Shown piece by piece: positions 1 to 6,919 of a DNA stretch of 12,750 nt. The translations under genes and the position numbers were made by a program. The notes below the pieces were generated by a model, which was not told the DNA's origin, searched no databases, and saw only the letters and a program-made list of their open reading frames with translations. Origin of the DNA: Lachnospiraceae bacterium (GTDB lineage: Bacteria; Bacillota; Clostridia; Lachnospirales; Lachnospiraceae). Each line of letters begins with the position of its first letter. The first letter of the stretch is position 1. Location of the stretch: NCBI GenBank assembly GCA_900764225.1, contig CAAFNG010000127.1:1-12750 (forward strand). Reading direction: 5' to 3'.

Positions 1-466
1 CGTCTCCGCTGATTCCATTGGACACAAGATAGGTCCGTTTTTCCCGGCAGTCTTCCACAATAAAACAGTCATAAAACGTCAGAACCGCTTCCGGGATCGT
101 CACAATGTCTGATTCATTACTCGGAACACCCATCTGTTTTCTCCCGTAATCATAGGAAAAATATCCCACAGCTCCGGATACGATCGGCAATTCACTGTCG
201 TTTTTGTCAAAATGCGTGTTTAAATATTCCCGCATGTATTGTTCAAAAGTTTTCTCTGTTTCCTCTTTTCCGTTTACGGTAAAAATATTTCCATCTTTTA
301 TAAGTTTCAGATACGGGCATTTTCCGATCACAGAATACCGTCCCAGTTCATTAACCAGAGAAGAATCCAGAAATGCTGCCCCTGGCTCTTTTTCATAGAT
401 CCTGAAGATTTCCGCTGTGGGAACATATGGAGTTAGTTCTTTTATGATGCGTTGTTTTCTGTACAT
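1..466 (-). CDS. pabB: Chorismate-binding subunit, PabB/TrpE type (N-terminal part, partial)
   Basis: The window edge cuts this gene, leaving the first 155 residues. The protein begins MYRKQRIIKEL and contains the N-terminal landmarks of anthranilate/aminodeoxychorismate synthase component I: FLDSS near residues 33-37, LGRYSVIGK near 42-50, and GAVGYFSYDYGRK near 108-120. The catalytic chorismate-binding domain lies outside the window. With the PabA/TrpG subunit it would aminate chorismate using ammonia from glutamine, towards p-aminobenzoate (folate) or anthranilate (tryptophan). The ATG at 466 is preceded by AGGAGATAAAA, a well-placed ribosome binding site. The gene follows pabA by 48 bases on the same strand, so the two are very likely co-transcribed. 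PabB is preferred over TrpE because the tryptophan-binding LLES-type motif is not clean (FLDSS) and no other trp gene is seen, but the distinction is not secure. Confidence 0.8.
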   Translation of the reverse strand, partial: MYRKQRIIKELTPYVPTAEIFRIYEKEPGAAFLDSSLVNELGRYSVIGKCPYLKLIKDGNIFTVNGKEETEKTFEQYMREYLNTHFDKNDSELPIVSGAVGYFSYDYGRKQMGVPSNESDIVTIPEAVLTFYDCFIVEDCREKRTYLVSNGISGD

Positions 467-514
467 TTTTATCTCCTATGTGTTTTATTCTCGATTCACT
501 GCTTTCTTTTTCGA

Positions 515-1129
515 TCAGGCAGTTTTTTCCCGAACCAACACTTCTTTTTCTTCCCGGAATTTCTCCGCAATTTTACAGAAATTTTCAAGAAGCTCATGTC
601 CATACTCCGTAAGAACTGCTTCCGGGTGAAACTGTACTCCATATAACGGAAGGGTTTTGTGTGAAATTCCCATGACTGCTCCATCCTCAGAAACCGCATC
701 TACCTGATATTCTTTCGGAAGACTTTCTCCACGGACAATAAGGGAATGATACCTTGTCACCTTAAATTCTTCCGGCAGACCGGCAAAGACTCCGGTTCCA
801 TGATTGCGGATCTCTGTCACTTTTCCATGCATGGGGCGTGTTCCCTTTTCTACCACGGCACCTGCACAGTGTCCCAGAACCTGATGTCCCAGACAGACTC
901 CAAGGATCGGAATCCTGCCCTGAAATCTTTTTACCGCCTCCACACAAAGTTCTGCATCCCAGGGACGTTTCGGTCCTGGAGAAAGAATGATTCCCTCCGG
1001 ATTCAGCTCCTCCAGTTCTTCCAGGGTGATCTCATCACAGCGTTTCACCAGAATCTCCCGTCCCAGCTCCTCAAAATACGCCTTTAAGTTATAAACAAAA
1101 GAATCAAAATTATCTATCATTACATACAT
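515..1129 (-). CDS. pabA: Aminodeoxychorismate/anthranilate synthase glutamine amidotransferase subunit
   Basis: A 204-residue class I glutamine amidotransferase of normal PabA/TrpG length. It begins MYVMIDNFDSFVYNL, the usual N-terminal strand. ILSPGPKRPWDA lies at 48-59 and the nucleophile elbow GVCLGHQ at 77-83 carries catalytic Cys79. The rest of the triad sits in GVQFHPEA (His168, Glu170). It releases ammonia from glutamine and passes it to the partner subunit, encoded next on the same strand. The start at 1129 has GGTGGAGAGAAAAG upstream; an in-frame ATG three codons later is less well placed. PabA and TrpG are the same family and one protein may serve both pathways, so the symbol reflects the neighbour rather than the protein itself. 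The gene begins about 60 bases past the terminator of the DUF1858 gene, so it probably has its own promoter, which I could not place with confidence. Confidence 0.88.
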   Translation of the reverse strand: MYVMIDNFDSFVYNLKAYFEELGREILVKRCDEITLEELEELNPEGIILSPGPKRPWDAELCVEAVKRFQGRIPILGVCLGHQVLGHCAGAVVEKGTRPMHGKVTEIRNHGTGVFAGLPEEFKVTRYHSLIVRGESLPKEYQVDAVSEDGAVMGISHKTLPLYGVQFHPEAVLTEYGHELLENFCKIAEKFREEKEVLVREKTA

Positions 1130-1180
1130 ACTTTTCTCTCCACCTTTAAGTTAATCGAATATTCGCCATGCAACTCTGCT

Positions 1181-1239
1181 TCAAATAAAAAAGGGATAAC
1201 GAAAGGCATGCCAAAAAACATGCACAGTCGTTATCCCTT
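1181..1239 (-). terminator. Rho-independent terminator of the DUF1858 gene
   Basis: A perfect 12-bp inverted repeat, AAGGGATAACGA (1191-1202) against TCGTTATCCCTT (1228-1239), encloses a second short stem GCATG/CATGC. On the minus strand the stem runs into TTTTTTATTTGA. It lies about 50 bases past the stop of the DUF1858 gene and insulates it from pabA. Confidence 0.85.
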
Positions 1240-1288
1240 CTACGGTCCGTAATCTGTACGTTCTTATTATCTGATCACTGTGATCTTA

Positions 1289-1498
1289 TTATTTCTGATC
1301 CTTGGTCTCCTCATAATGATGGATGTCTGCCAGTACTACGTTTACGTCAAGTCCGTGTACCATGCATGCTTCCTCAAGAGACTCACCGATGGATGACGGG
1401 CATCCGATGCAGTGCATTCCTTCCTGCATAAGGATGTATGCAATCTTCTCATCGTATGCGAGCATCTCACCCATTGTTGTTTCCTTTGTGATTTCCAT
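1289..1498 (-). CDS. DUF1858 domain CxxC protein
   Basis: A 69-residue acidic protein, nearly all of it one DUF1858 domain. It starts MEITKETTMGEMLAYD and holds the hallmark HCIGCPSS (residues 29-36) with a CxxC pair, followed by SLEEACMVHGLDVNVVLADIH. Members of this family are often called hybrid-cluster-protein-associated disulfide oxidoreductases; the CxxC could bind a metal or do thiol chemistry, but the substrate is unknown and nothing in this window settles it. The ATG at 1498 follows AAGGGAGAATATAGATC, a good ribosome binding site; the ATG at codon 9 is less likely. It is a single-gene unit with its own promoter and terminator. No hybrid cluster protein gene is visible nearby. Confidence 0.82.
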   Translation of the reverse strand: MEITKETTMGEMLAYDEKIAYILMQEGMHCIGCPSSIGESLEEACMVHGLDVNVVLADIHHYEETKDQK

Positions 1499-1561
1499 GA
1501 TCTATATTCTCCCTTCTGGATCTTCATTTCTAACCGGAATTCCGGAGCCCCGGTATCTTTC

Positions 1562-1586
1562 GCAGTTATAGTATAATTATAACTGC
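1562..1586. repeat. Perfect inverted repeat overlapping the promoter (candidate operator)
   Basis: GCAGTTATA (1562-1570) and TATAACTGC (1578-1586) are perfect reverse complements separated by 7 bases. The repeat covers the -10 box and predicted start site of the DUF1858 promoter, where a bound repressor would block polymerase. The regulator is not identified. Confidence 0.55.
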
Positions 1587-1603
1587 ATCTTCCATAATTG
1601 CAA
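1576..1603 (-). promoter_or_regulatory. Sigma-A type promoter of the DUF1858 gene
   Basis: Read on the minus strand: TTGCAA (plus 1598-1603), a 16-bp spacer, then a perfect TATAAT (plus 1576-1581). Transcription would start near 1569, giving a leader of about 70 bases. The leader contains the short palindrome CCGGAATTCCGG (1534-1545). Confidence 0.65.
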
Positions 1604-1627
1604 GCCCCAAATTAAACCGGAACATTA

Positions 1628-2992
1628 TTATGAGACGACCGTTCCGGAATTCTTCTTATTCCACTTCCGCATCACGTAAATATAATACGGGATCAGCGGA
1701 ATCAGTGCCGCGATCCACGCAGCCGGATCAGCCAGACACACGCCTGCAAAGCTTGTTTTTCCGGCTACGAACATGACAATGGCACTTCTTGCCACCAGCT
1801 CAAAAATTCCTCCCACCATCGGTACCAGTCCATATCCCAGTCCCTGAAGGCCGTTCCTGTAGAGGAAAATACTTCCAAGGAACGGATAAGCCCAGAACAC
1901 TGTGTGGAAATATGTAACGGACACATTGATTACATCTGTCTGAGATTTGTCAATAAACAACCAGGTCATATATTTTCCGAAGAAGAACATAATGACCATC
2001 GTAATCACACTCCAGATCAGAATCATGATCTGGGTATATTTCATACCTTCTTTTACACGATCTATTTTTCCGGCGCCGCGGTTCTGTCCCACATAGGTTG
2101 CTGTTGTCGCGCCAAAAGCCACAAATACAGTCGCAATGATATTCTGGATCTTTCCTGCTGCAGAAAATCCTGCCATGTAAACAGAACCGTAAATATTTAC
2201 CGCTCCCTGGACGATAATGGTTCCGATGGCTGTAATGGAAAACTGCAGTCCCATGGGAATACCAAGTGCCAGAAGATAGCGGAAGCTGGTAAATGAAACT
2301 TTGAAATCTTCTTTTTTCAGATGAAGGATCGGGAATTTTTTTATGATAAAGAGCAGGCAGCACACGGCTGAGATTGCCTGCGCGATTACGGTAGCATAGG
2401 CGCAGCCCTCAACACCCATTCCTCCTTTTACAATAAACGCAATATCCAGGATCACGTTGATCACTGCTGAGATGATCAGAAAATACAGCGGTGACTTGGA
2501 ATCTCCAAGGGCACGTAAGAACGCTGCCAGAGAATTATACGCTGCCGTCACGATAAGGCCGGCATAGATGATCCCCATATATCCCTTCACAGAGCCCATC
2601 AGCTCTTCCGGAGAATTCATCAGCCGCAGGATCGTCTCATTTAAGGCCTCCAGCCCGATTGTCATCACAATGGCAAAAGCAGCTGCCAGATAAACAGACA
2701 TCGCCACATAATGGCGCATCTTATCATACTGCTTTGCTCCGAACCACTGGGATACCAGAATCGCAAAACCACTGCTCAGCCCGTTCAGCCATCCGGTAAC
2801 AAAAAACATCAGCGAACCGGTACTTCCGATCGCAGCCAGTGCATCCACACCCAGAAACTGTCCTGCAATAATGGAATCTGCAATGTTATAAAACTGCTGA
2901 AAAATATTTCCAAGACACATGGGAATCATAAACCGGATGATCAGCTTCACCGGATTTCCTACTGTCATGTCATTAGTTGTGTCTTTTCCCAT
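1628..2992 (-). CDS. MATE family efflux transporter
   Basis: A 454-residue polytopic membrane protein of normal length for the multidrug and toxic compound extrusion family. It starts MGKDTTNDMTVGNPVKLIIRF, the typical short cytoplasmic lead into the first helix. The first half has IPMCLGNIFQQFYNIADSII (about 24-43) and ALAAIGSTGSL (about 52-62). The second half has GIPMGLQFSITAIGTIIVQ and AAGKIQNIIATVFVAFGA, the internally repeated MatE domain. It should have about 12 membrane segments. Such pumps export drugs or metabolites using a sodium or proton gradient; the substrate cannot be read from sequence. The start at 2992 has GGAGAGGAGTGACAGAAA upstream. A strong promoter lies just before it. 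I found no clear terminator after the stop, so some transcription may continue into the DUF1858 gene. Confidence 0.92.
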   Translation of the reverse strand: MGKDTTNDMTVGNPVKLIIRFMIPMCLGNIFQQFYNIADSIIAGQFLGVDALAAIGSTGSLMFFVTGWLNGLSSGFAILVSQWFGAKQYDKMRHYVAMSVYLAAAFAIVMTIGLEALNETILRLMNSPEELMGSVKGYMGIIYAGLIVTAAYNSLAAFLRALGDSKSPLYFLIISAVINVILDIAFIVKGGMGVEGCAYATVIAQAISAVCCLLFIIKKFPILHLKKEDFKVSFTSFRYLLALGIPMGLQFSITAIGTIIVQGAVNIYGSVYMAGFSAAGKIQNIIATVFVAFGATTATYVGQNRGAGKIDRVKEGMKYTQIMILIWSVITMVIMFFFGKYMTWLFIDKSQTDVINVSVTYFHTVFWAYPFLGSIFLYRNGLQGLGYGLVPMVGGIFELVARSAIVMFVAGKTSFAGVCLADPAAWIAALIPLIPYYIYVMRKWNKKNSGTVVS

Positions 2993-3029
2993 TTTCTGTC
3001 ACTCCTCTCCCCTGTTTATAAACTTATAT

Positions 3030-3058
3030 AACATAGCAAAAAATATCCTGGATGTCAA
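3030..3058 (-). promoter_or_regulatory. Sigma-A type promoter of the MATE gene
   Basis: On the minus strand: a perfect TTGACA (plus 3053-3058), a 17-bp spacer, then TATGTT (plus 3030-3035), followed by the AT-rich ATATAAG. The -35 box lies in the loop of the terminator hairpin described separately. Confidence 0.7.
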
Positions 3059-3078
3059 CGCATTCCAAGATATTTTTT
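3038..3078 (-). terminator. Rho-independent terminator of the pepV operon
   Basis: A 15-bp stem, AAAAAATATCCTGGA (3038-3052) against TCCAAGATATTTTTT (3064-3078), has one position that forms a G-U pair in the minus-strand RNA and an 11-base loop. The stem ends in six U on the minus strand and lies 18 bases past the pepV stop. The flanking A and T runs mean it could also act on plus-strand transcripts. Confidence 0.75.
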
Positions 3079-3095
3079 ATGCTTCTGTTTTTTAT

Positions 3096-4487
3096 TTATC
3101 TGTATTCAGTCATAAGCTTATATAAGCCTTCGGCAAAAATTTCTGTCATCTTTTTCAGACTGTCAATACTTATGAACTCATTTGCCTCATGAGCCAGCTC
3201 TTCCTCATACGGAAACAGCGGCCCAAAAGCAACTGCATTAGGAAGTGCCCTGGCATAGGTAGCTCCACCGATCGCCATCGGTTCTGTCTCCATATCCCCG
3301 GTTACCTTCTGATATGCTTCCATCAGACACTTTATAAGCGCAGAGTCCTTTTTATGGTACACTGGTGCCAGATAATCTACTTCATTATATGCAAAATCAT
3401 ATTTTTTCAGCTGTTTTTCCAGAAGTTCTTTTATGTCATTGTATTCTACAGATGCAGGATAACGGATATTGCACTGAAGAAGAATTTTTCGATTTTCATC
3501 CATGCTAACCGTACCAACATTGAAGGTCAGGACACCGGCTGAATCTTCCATCGCACAGCCAAGTCGTTTTCCGCTATATTCCATTCCAATAGCCTGATGA
3601 AAATTTTCTATGTAAGTATTATGAGAAAATTTCTTTCCAAGCTGTTTCAGTGTTTCCAGAAGGCACGAAACTGCATTAAAGCCTTTTTCCGGACTCATAC
3701 AGTGTGTACTGATCCCCTTTGCTGTCAGTTTCACAAAACCATCTGCAATCTCAGCGGTTACCTGCTCCGGCAATATAAGCTCTTTCATTATGCTTTGCGG
3801 ATCCTGACATTTCAGAAGGCAGCTTGCCTCATCCGGAACAATGTTCCGGCTGCGTCCTCCCCTCAGATCCACCAGCTGTATCTCAGCCTTCTCATCCACA
3901 TACGCAATCGAAGACAGATCAAAATCAAGAAGACCTTTTTCGCAATACAGAAGCGGAAAGTTGGCATCCGGCACAATAGAAACCTGCGGAAGATTTTCTA
4001 CGTGATCCAGATAATAGCGGATACACTGCCAGCTTTCTTCCTCATCAGTTCCTACGATCATTCGCAGACAGGTATCTTCCGGGATCAGCTGATTGTCAGC
4101 CAGATACTTCATAGCATACAGGGATGCGATCAGCGGACCCTTATCATCCGAGGTTCCTCTTCCATAAAGCTTCCCATCCTTTTCCACGGGATCAAACGGC
4201 GATGTATTCCATCCCTCACCCGCACTGACCACATCTGTATGACAGAGAACACCTATTATACGGTTTCCCTTTCCTATGGTAAGCTCTCCTGCATAACCAT
4301 CATAATTTGTCACCTGAAAGCCCATCTCCTGTCCCATTTTCAGGACATATTCCAATGCCTTCCGGATATTTTTTCCAAAAGGAGCTCCCTTTGACGGAGT
4401 CTCTTCAAACACACCTGGTATCGCTACCAGCTCACCAAGTCGGTTTACCATGTCCGGTGTGTTTTTTTCTATGTATTCTCTGATCAT
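3096..4487 (-). CDS. pepV: PepV-type M20 family dipeptidase
   Basis: A 463-residue zinc peptidase of the M20 family, PepV/Sapep branch, of normal length. Metal-ligand motifs are all present: VLCHTDVV with His83 and Asp85, GRGTSDDKGP with Asp115, GTDEEES with the Glu149/Glu150 pair, VPDANFP with Asp174, and LAHEANE with His433. The spacing matches what I recall for Lactobacillus PepV. Such enzymes cleave dipeptides, often with unusual N-terminal residues, in the cytoplasm; some M20 relatives hydrolyse other amides. The ATG follows immediately on the NCS1 permease stop (no gap), with AAGGGTGAGAATTAA inside the permease tail as its binding site, so translation is probably coupled. It is the last gene of the four-gene operon. 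The natural substrate may be the product of the upstream M29-like enzyme rather than a general dipeptide; that is inference. Confidence 0.85.
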   Translation of the reverse strand: MIREYIEKNTPDMVNRLGELVAIPGVFEETPSKGAPFGKNIRKALEYVLKMGQEMGFQVTNYDGYAGELTIGKGNRIIGVLCHTDVVSAGEGWNTSPFDPVEKDGKLYGRGTSDDKGPLIASLYAMKYLADNQLIPEDTCLRMIVGTDEEESWQCIRYYLDHVENLPQVSIVPDANFPLLYCEKGLLDFDLSSIAYVDEKAEIQLVDLRGGRSRNIVPDEASCLLKCQDPQSIMKELILPEQVTAEIADGFVKLTAKGISTHCMSPEKGFNAVSCLLETLKQLGKKFSHNTYIENFHQAIGMEYSGKRLGCAMEDSAGVLTFNVGTVSMDENRKILLQCNIRYPASVEYNDIKELLEKQLKKYDFAYNEVDYLAPVYHKKDSALIKCLMEAYQKVTGDMETEPMAIGGATYARALPNAVAFGPLFPYEEELAHEANEFISIDSLKKMTEIFAEGLYKLMTEYR

Positions 4488-5759
4488 TTAATTCTCACCC
4501 TTTTTTACCAGTCTCCAGATAAGATATAAAATTCCGGAAACTAACATTCCGTTGATAAAGGAGATTCCAACTGTCAGAAAAGTCGCTGCAAACCCAAGTG
4601 CCCAGGTCACGATTCCTGCAGCAGACCATCCCTCGCGAAGTGTAAAGTTTTCTGCCCTTCCTTTACCAAGGATCCAGTATTCTACAATAAACAGTGCAAT
4701 GATCGGCATAAATGCATTTCCAAGAAGCGTCAGAAAACCTTCAAAATTTCCAGCTACTCCAACAGCTGCCAGCACTGTTCCCACTGCTCCCAGCACAACC
4801 GTTGCCAGAGAACGTCCGCTTTCTTTCAGATTAAATACCATAACCGCATTCAGACCTGCACTGTAGGCATTGGTCGTATTGGTCGTCCATGTTGCAAGGA
4901 TCAGCACGATCATTCCAAGGAATGGAAGTCCGATGTCTGAAAATACCAAAGAAATATCATACTGCTGTGCGATTCTTGTCATCACTGCTCCAAGGATCAG
5001 CATTGCCATTCCCGCAGGCATCACTCCGATTGCAGAAGAAAGTACTGTGTCTTTTCTTGTTCGCTGATATCTCGTAAAATCCGGAGCATTCAATGCACCG
5101 GTAGCCATAAAGCTGATGGTAAGCACAACACCATCTGCAAAACTCATGGAAGGCTTGTCGATAACCATGCTTAAATTTCCTGTACCGAAACGCTGGATCG
5201 CAACCACACAGCCGATCACAGTAACGATCACAAGTGCCGGAATCGCTATTTTGTTTAATTTATCCAGAGCATTGATTCCATATACCGCAGTGACCAGCAT
5301 GATCACACCCCATACGACCGTGGATAACGGAATCGGAATCTTCACGCCTGTTCCTGCCTCGATCAGATTGGAGAATGCAGAACCACAGACACCATTCTGA
5401 ACTGCAAACCATCCGATCATGGAAATCATAAACAACGCAGAGATCAGTTTGGAGGATCCCTGTTTTCCAAAAACTCCTGAGGCGACCACGCAGGTCGGTA
5501 CACCCAGGTCGCTTCCCATAATCCCGCAGAATATCATCAATGCTACGATCACCGCATATCCGATCACACCGGACCAGATCGCCTGTGACATGGGCATAGC
5601 CTCTGCCAGGATTCCTCCCAGCATCAGACTCGGCACACAGATCATAATACCGGCCTGGATCATGGCAACATCAGCCCAGCTTTTTCTTTCCCCCATAGGA
5701 ACCTGTTCCAGCGTGACAGATTCCACATTTCCTGTTTTCTTTTTCTGTTCCACTCTCAT
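4488..5759 (-). CDS. NCS1 family permease, CodB (cytosine permease) type
   Basis: A 423-residue membrane transporter with about 12 hydrophobic segments. It carries CodB/NCS1 landmarks: ERKSWADVAMIQAG at 24-37 before the first helix, GWFAVQNG at 116-123, PDFTRYQRT at 226-234 and TTNTTNAYSAGLN at 292-304. NCS1 proteins import nucleobases, hydantoins, allantoin, pyridoxine and related rings with Na+ or H+. The close CodB resemblance is not enough to assign cytosine, and no deaminase is nearby. The gene lies 6 bases after pucR and abuts pepV. The start is uncertain: AAAGAGG sits only one base before the ATG at 5759, whereas the in-frame GTG at 5753 has a normal 7-base gap from it, so the protein may begin two codons later. 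Confidence 0.88.
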   Translation of the reverse strand: MRVEQKKKTGNVESVTLEQVPMGERKSWADVAMIQAGIMICVPSLMLGGILAEAMPMSQAIWSGVIGYAVIVALMIFCGIMGSDLGVPTCVVASGVFGKQGSSKLISALFMISMIGWFAVQNGVCGSAFSNLIEAGTGVKIPIPLSTVVWGVIMLVTAVYGINALDKLNKIAIPALVIVTVIGCVVAIQRFGTGNLSMVIDKPSMSFADGVVLTISFMATGALNAPDFTRYQRTRKDTVLSSAIGVMPAGMAMLILGAVMTRIAQQYDISLVFSDIGLPFLGMIVLILATWTTNTTNAYSAGLNAVMVFNLKESGRSLATVVLGAVGTVLAAVGVAGNFEGFLTLLGNAFMPIIALFIVEYWILGKGRAENFTLREGWSAAGIVTWALGFAATFLTVGISFINGMLVSGILYLIWRLVKKGEN

Positions 5760-5765
5760 ACCTCT

Positions 5766-6914
5766 TTATTCTTTTTTGATCTCCAGCATAGATTCGATCC
5801 GCACAGCCAGAGAAATGATCTCATGAAAAAGCAATGGCTGCTCCTCTACATCGAGATAATTTCTCAATCGGTTAATGCGATAGCGGATCGTATTTTCATG
5901 CTGTTTCAGTTTTCTGGCGGTTTCCTTAAAATCTCCATTGCACTGCACATATGCCCTTGTGGTAAGAAGCATATCCTTCATTCCTTCTTCTGTTGTTTTC
6001 ACTGCGATCTCACGGCAGAATTCATCATAGAATTCCTGCATCTCACGACTTCCTCTTATTGGAAGAAGCAGCTGCTGCGGAGATAACGGATCATACACCT
6101 GAAGACTTCTGTCTGAAGCCTGTGCCATATCCAGCGCATCTCCAGCTTCCAGCAGCGTACGTTCCACCCGGTATCTGGCATAGGGCCTTCCTATTCCCAG
6201 CCTGCGGCCATTGCAGCTTCTGAGAAGCTGTTCACATACAACACTCCTATGCTGCTCCAGCTCCTTTATGGAATCTGCGCTCAGAATGCAAATGTCATAA
6301 TTATCCGAGGGAATAAAAATATCAAAAGCAGAGCATACATCTCCCGTTGCCCTCCGACGTGTATTCTTGCGCTTTTCATCCCGTACATAAATGGCCTGTA
6401 CATATTCCCGCACGCCTGGATTGATGCTGAGAAGAATTTTCATCCGCTCCTGCGGCAGAGTTTTGGCTGCCAAGATCTTATCCAGCTTCAGCTGATTGAG
6501 CACATTGGTCTGCTCCTCCAGAATACACTGATTAATGACTCCAAGAACTTCTGCATAGGAAATGTCTTTCTGCATACAGATCACGGGGAACTGTTTTTCC
6601 TCACAGAAAAGCAACATTTCTTCTGAAAAAAGTTCTGCCCGCTCTTCCATCATCACACACAGTCCGCTGCAGTTTCCTCTTACCAGCAGTTCCAACACCT
6701 GCATCAGTTCTTCACTGTCGGGTTCAAACTGCAAAAGTGATGTGATAAAAAAATCTCCAGGTGCAAGAATATCCTTTTCCAGGACATCCTCCTGAAAGGG
6801 TGCATCAAAAACAGATGCTCTTTTTACGATCCGGGTAAGTCCATCCTGTCCTGCCAGAATTTTTACATTTTCAAATAAAGGTGCATTTAAAATCTGCAAT
6901 AAAGATATATTCAT
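5766..6914 (-). CDS. PucR family transcriptional regulator
   Basis: A 382-residue regulator with the usual PucR layout: an N-terminal purine-catabolism-regulator-like sensor domain (about 5-130, starting LLQILNAPLFENVKILAG), a middle GGDEF-like region (about 165-275) and a C-terminal helix-turn-helix (about 315-372) with DFKETARKLKQHENTIRYRINRL. The HTH sequence ARKLKQHENTIRYRI is the family signature. PucR proteins typically activate genes for purine or other nitrogen-compound catabolism in response to a small ligand. The start at 6914 is preferred because the N-terminal domain begins right there; extending to 7001 would overlap the upstream gene by 82 bases and add residues unlike the family. 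The ATG is 5 bases past the upstream stop and has only a weak binding site, which suggests translational coupling. It most likely controls its own operon. Confidence 0.9.
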   Translation of the reverse strand: MNISLLQILNAPLFENVKILAGQDGLTRIVKRASVFDAPFQEDVLEKDILAPGDFFITSLLQFEPDSEELMQVLELLVRGNCSGLCVMMEERAELFSEEMLLFCEEKQFPVICMQKDISYAEVLGVINQCILEEQTNVLNQLKLDKILAAKTLPQERMKILLSINPGVREYVQAIYVRDEKRKNTRRRATGDVCSAFDIFIPSDNYDICILSADSIKELEQHRSVVCEQLLRSCNGRRLGIGRPYARYRVERTLLEAGDALDMAQASDRSLQVYDPLSPQQLLLPIRGSREMQEFYDEFCREIAVKTTEEGMKDMLLTTRAYVQCNGDFKETARKLKQHENTIRYRINRLRNYLDVEEQPLLFHEIISLAVRIESMLEIKKE

Positions 6915-6919
6915 ATGAT

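Noticed and set aside
1130..1190. pabA promoter
   Set aside because: A promoter must be near, but no -35/-10 pair with acceptable spacing could be read.
1534..1545. CCGGAATTCCGG palindrome in the DUF1858 leader
   Set aside because: A 12-bp self-complementary site with no loop; too small and without support as a riboswitch or operator.
1562..1586. PerR/Fur-type box
   Set aside because: The core is AT-rich and superficially similar to TTATAATnATTATAA, but the half-site spacing is two bases too long and the outer GC ends do not fit; left as an unassigned operator.
3597..4394. 265-residue open frame on the plus strand
   Set aside because: Antisense to pepV; composition is typical of a shadow frame and no family is recognised.
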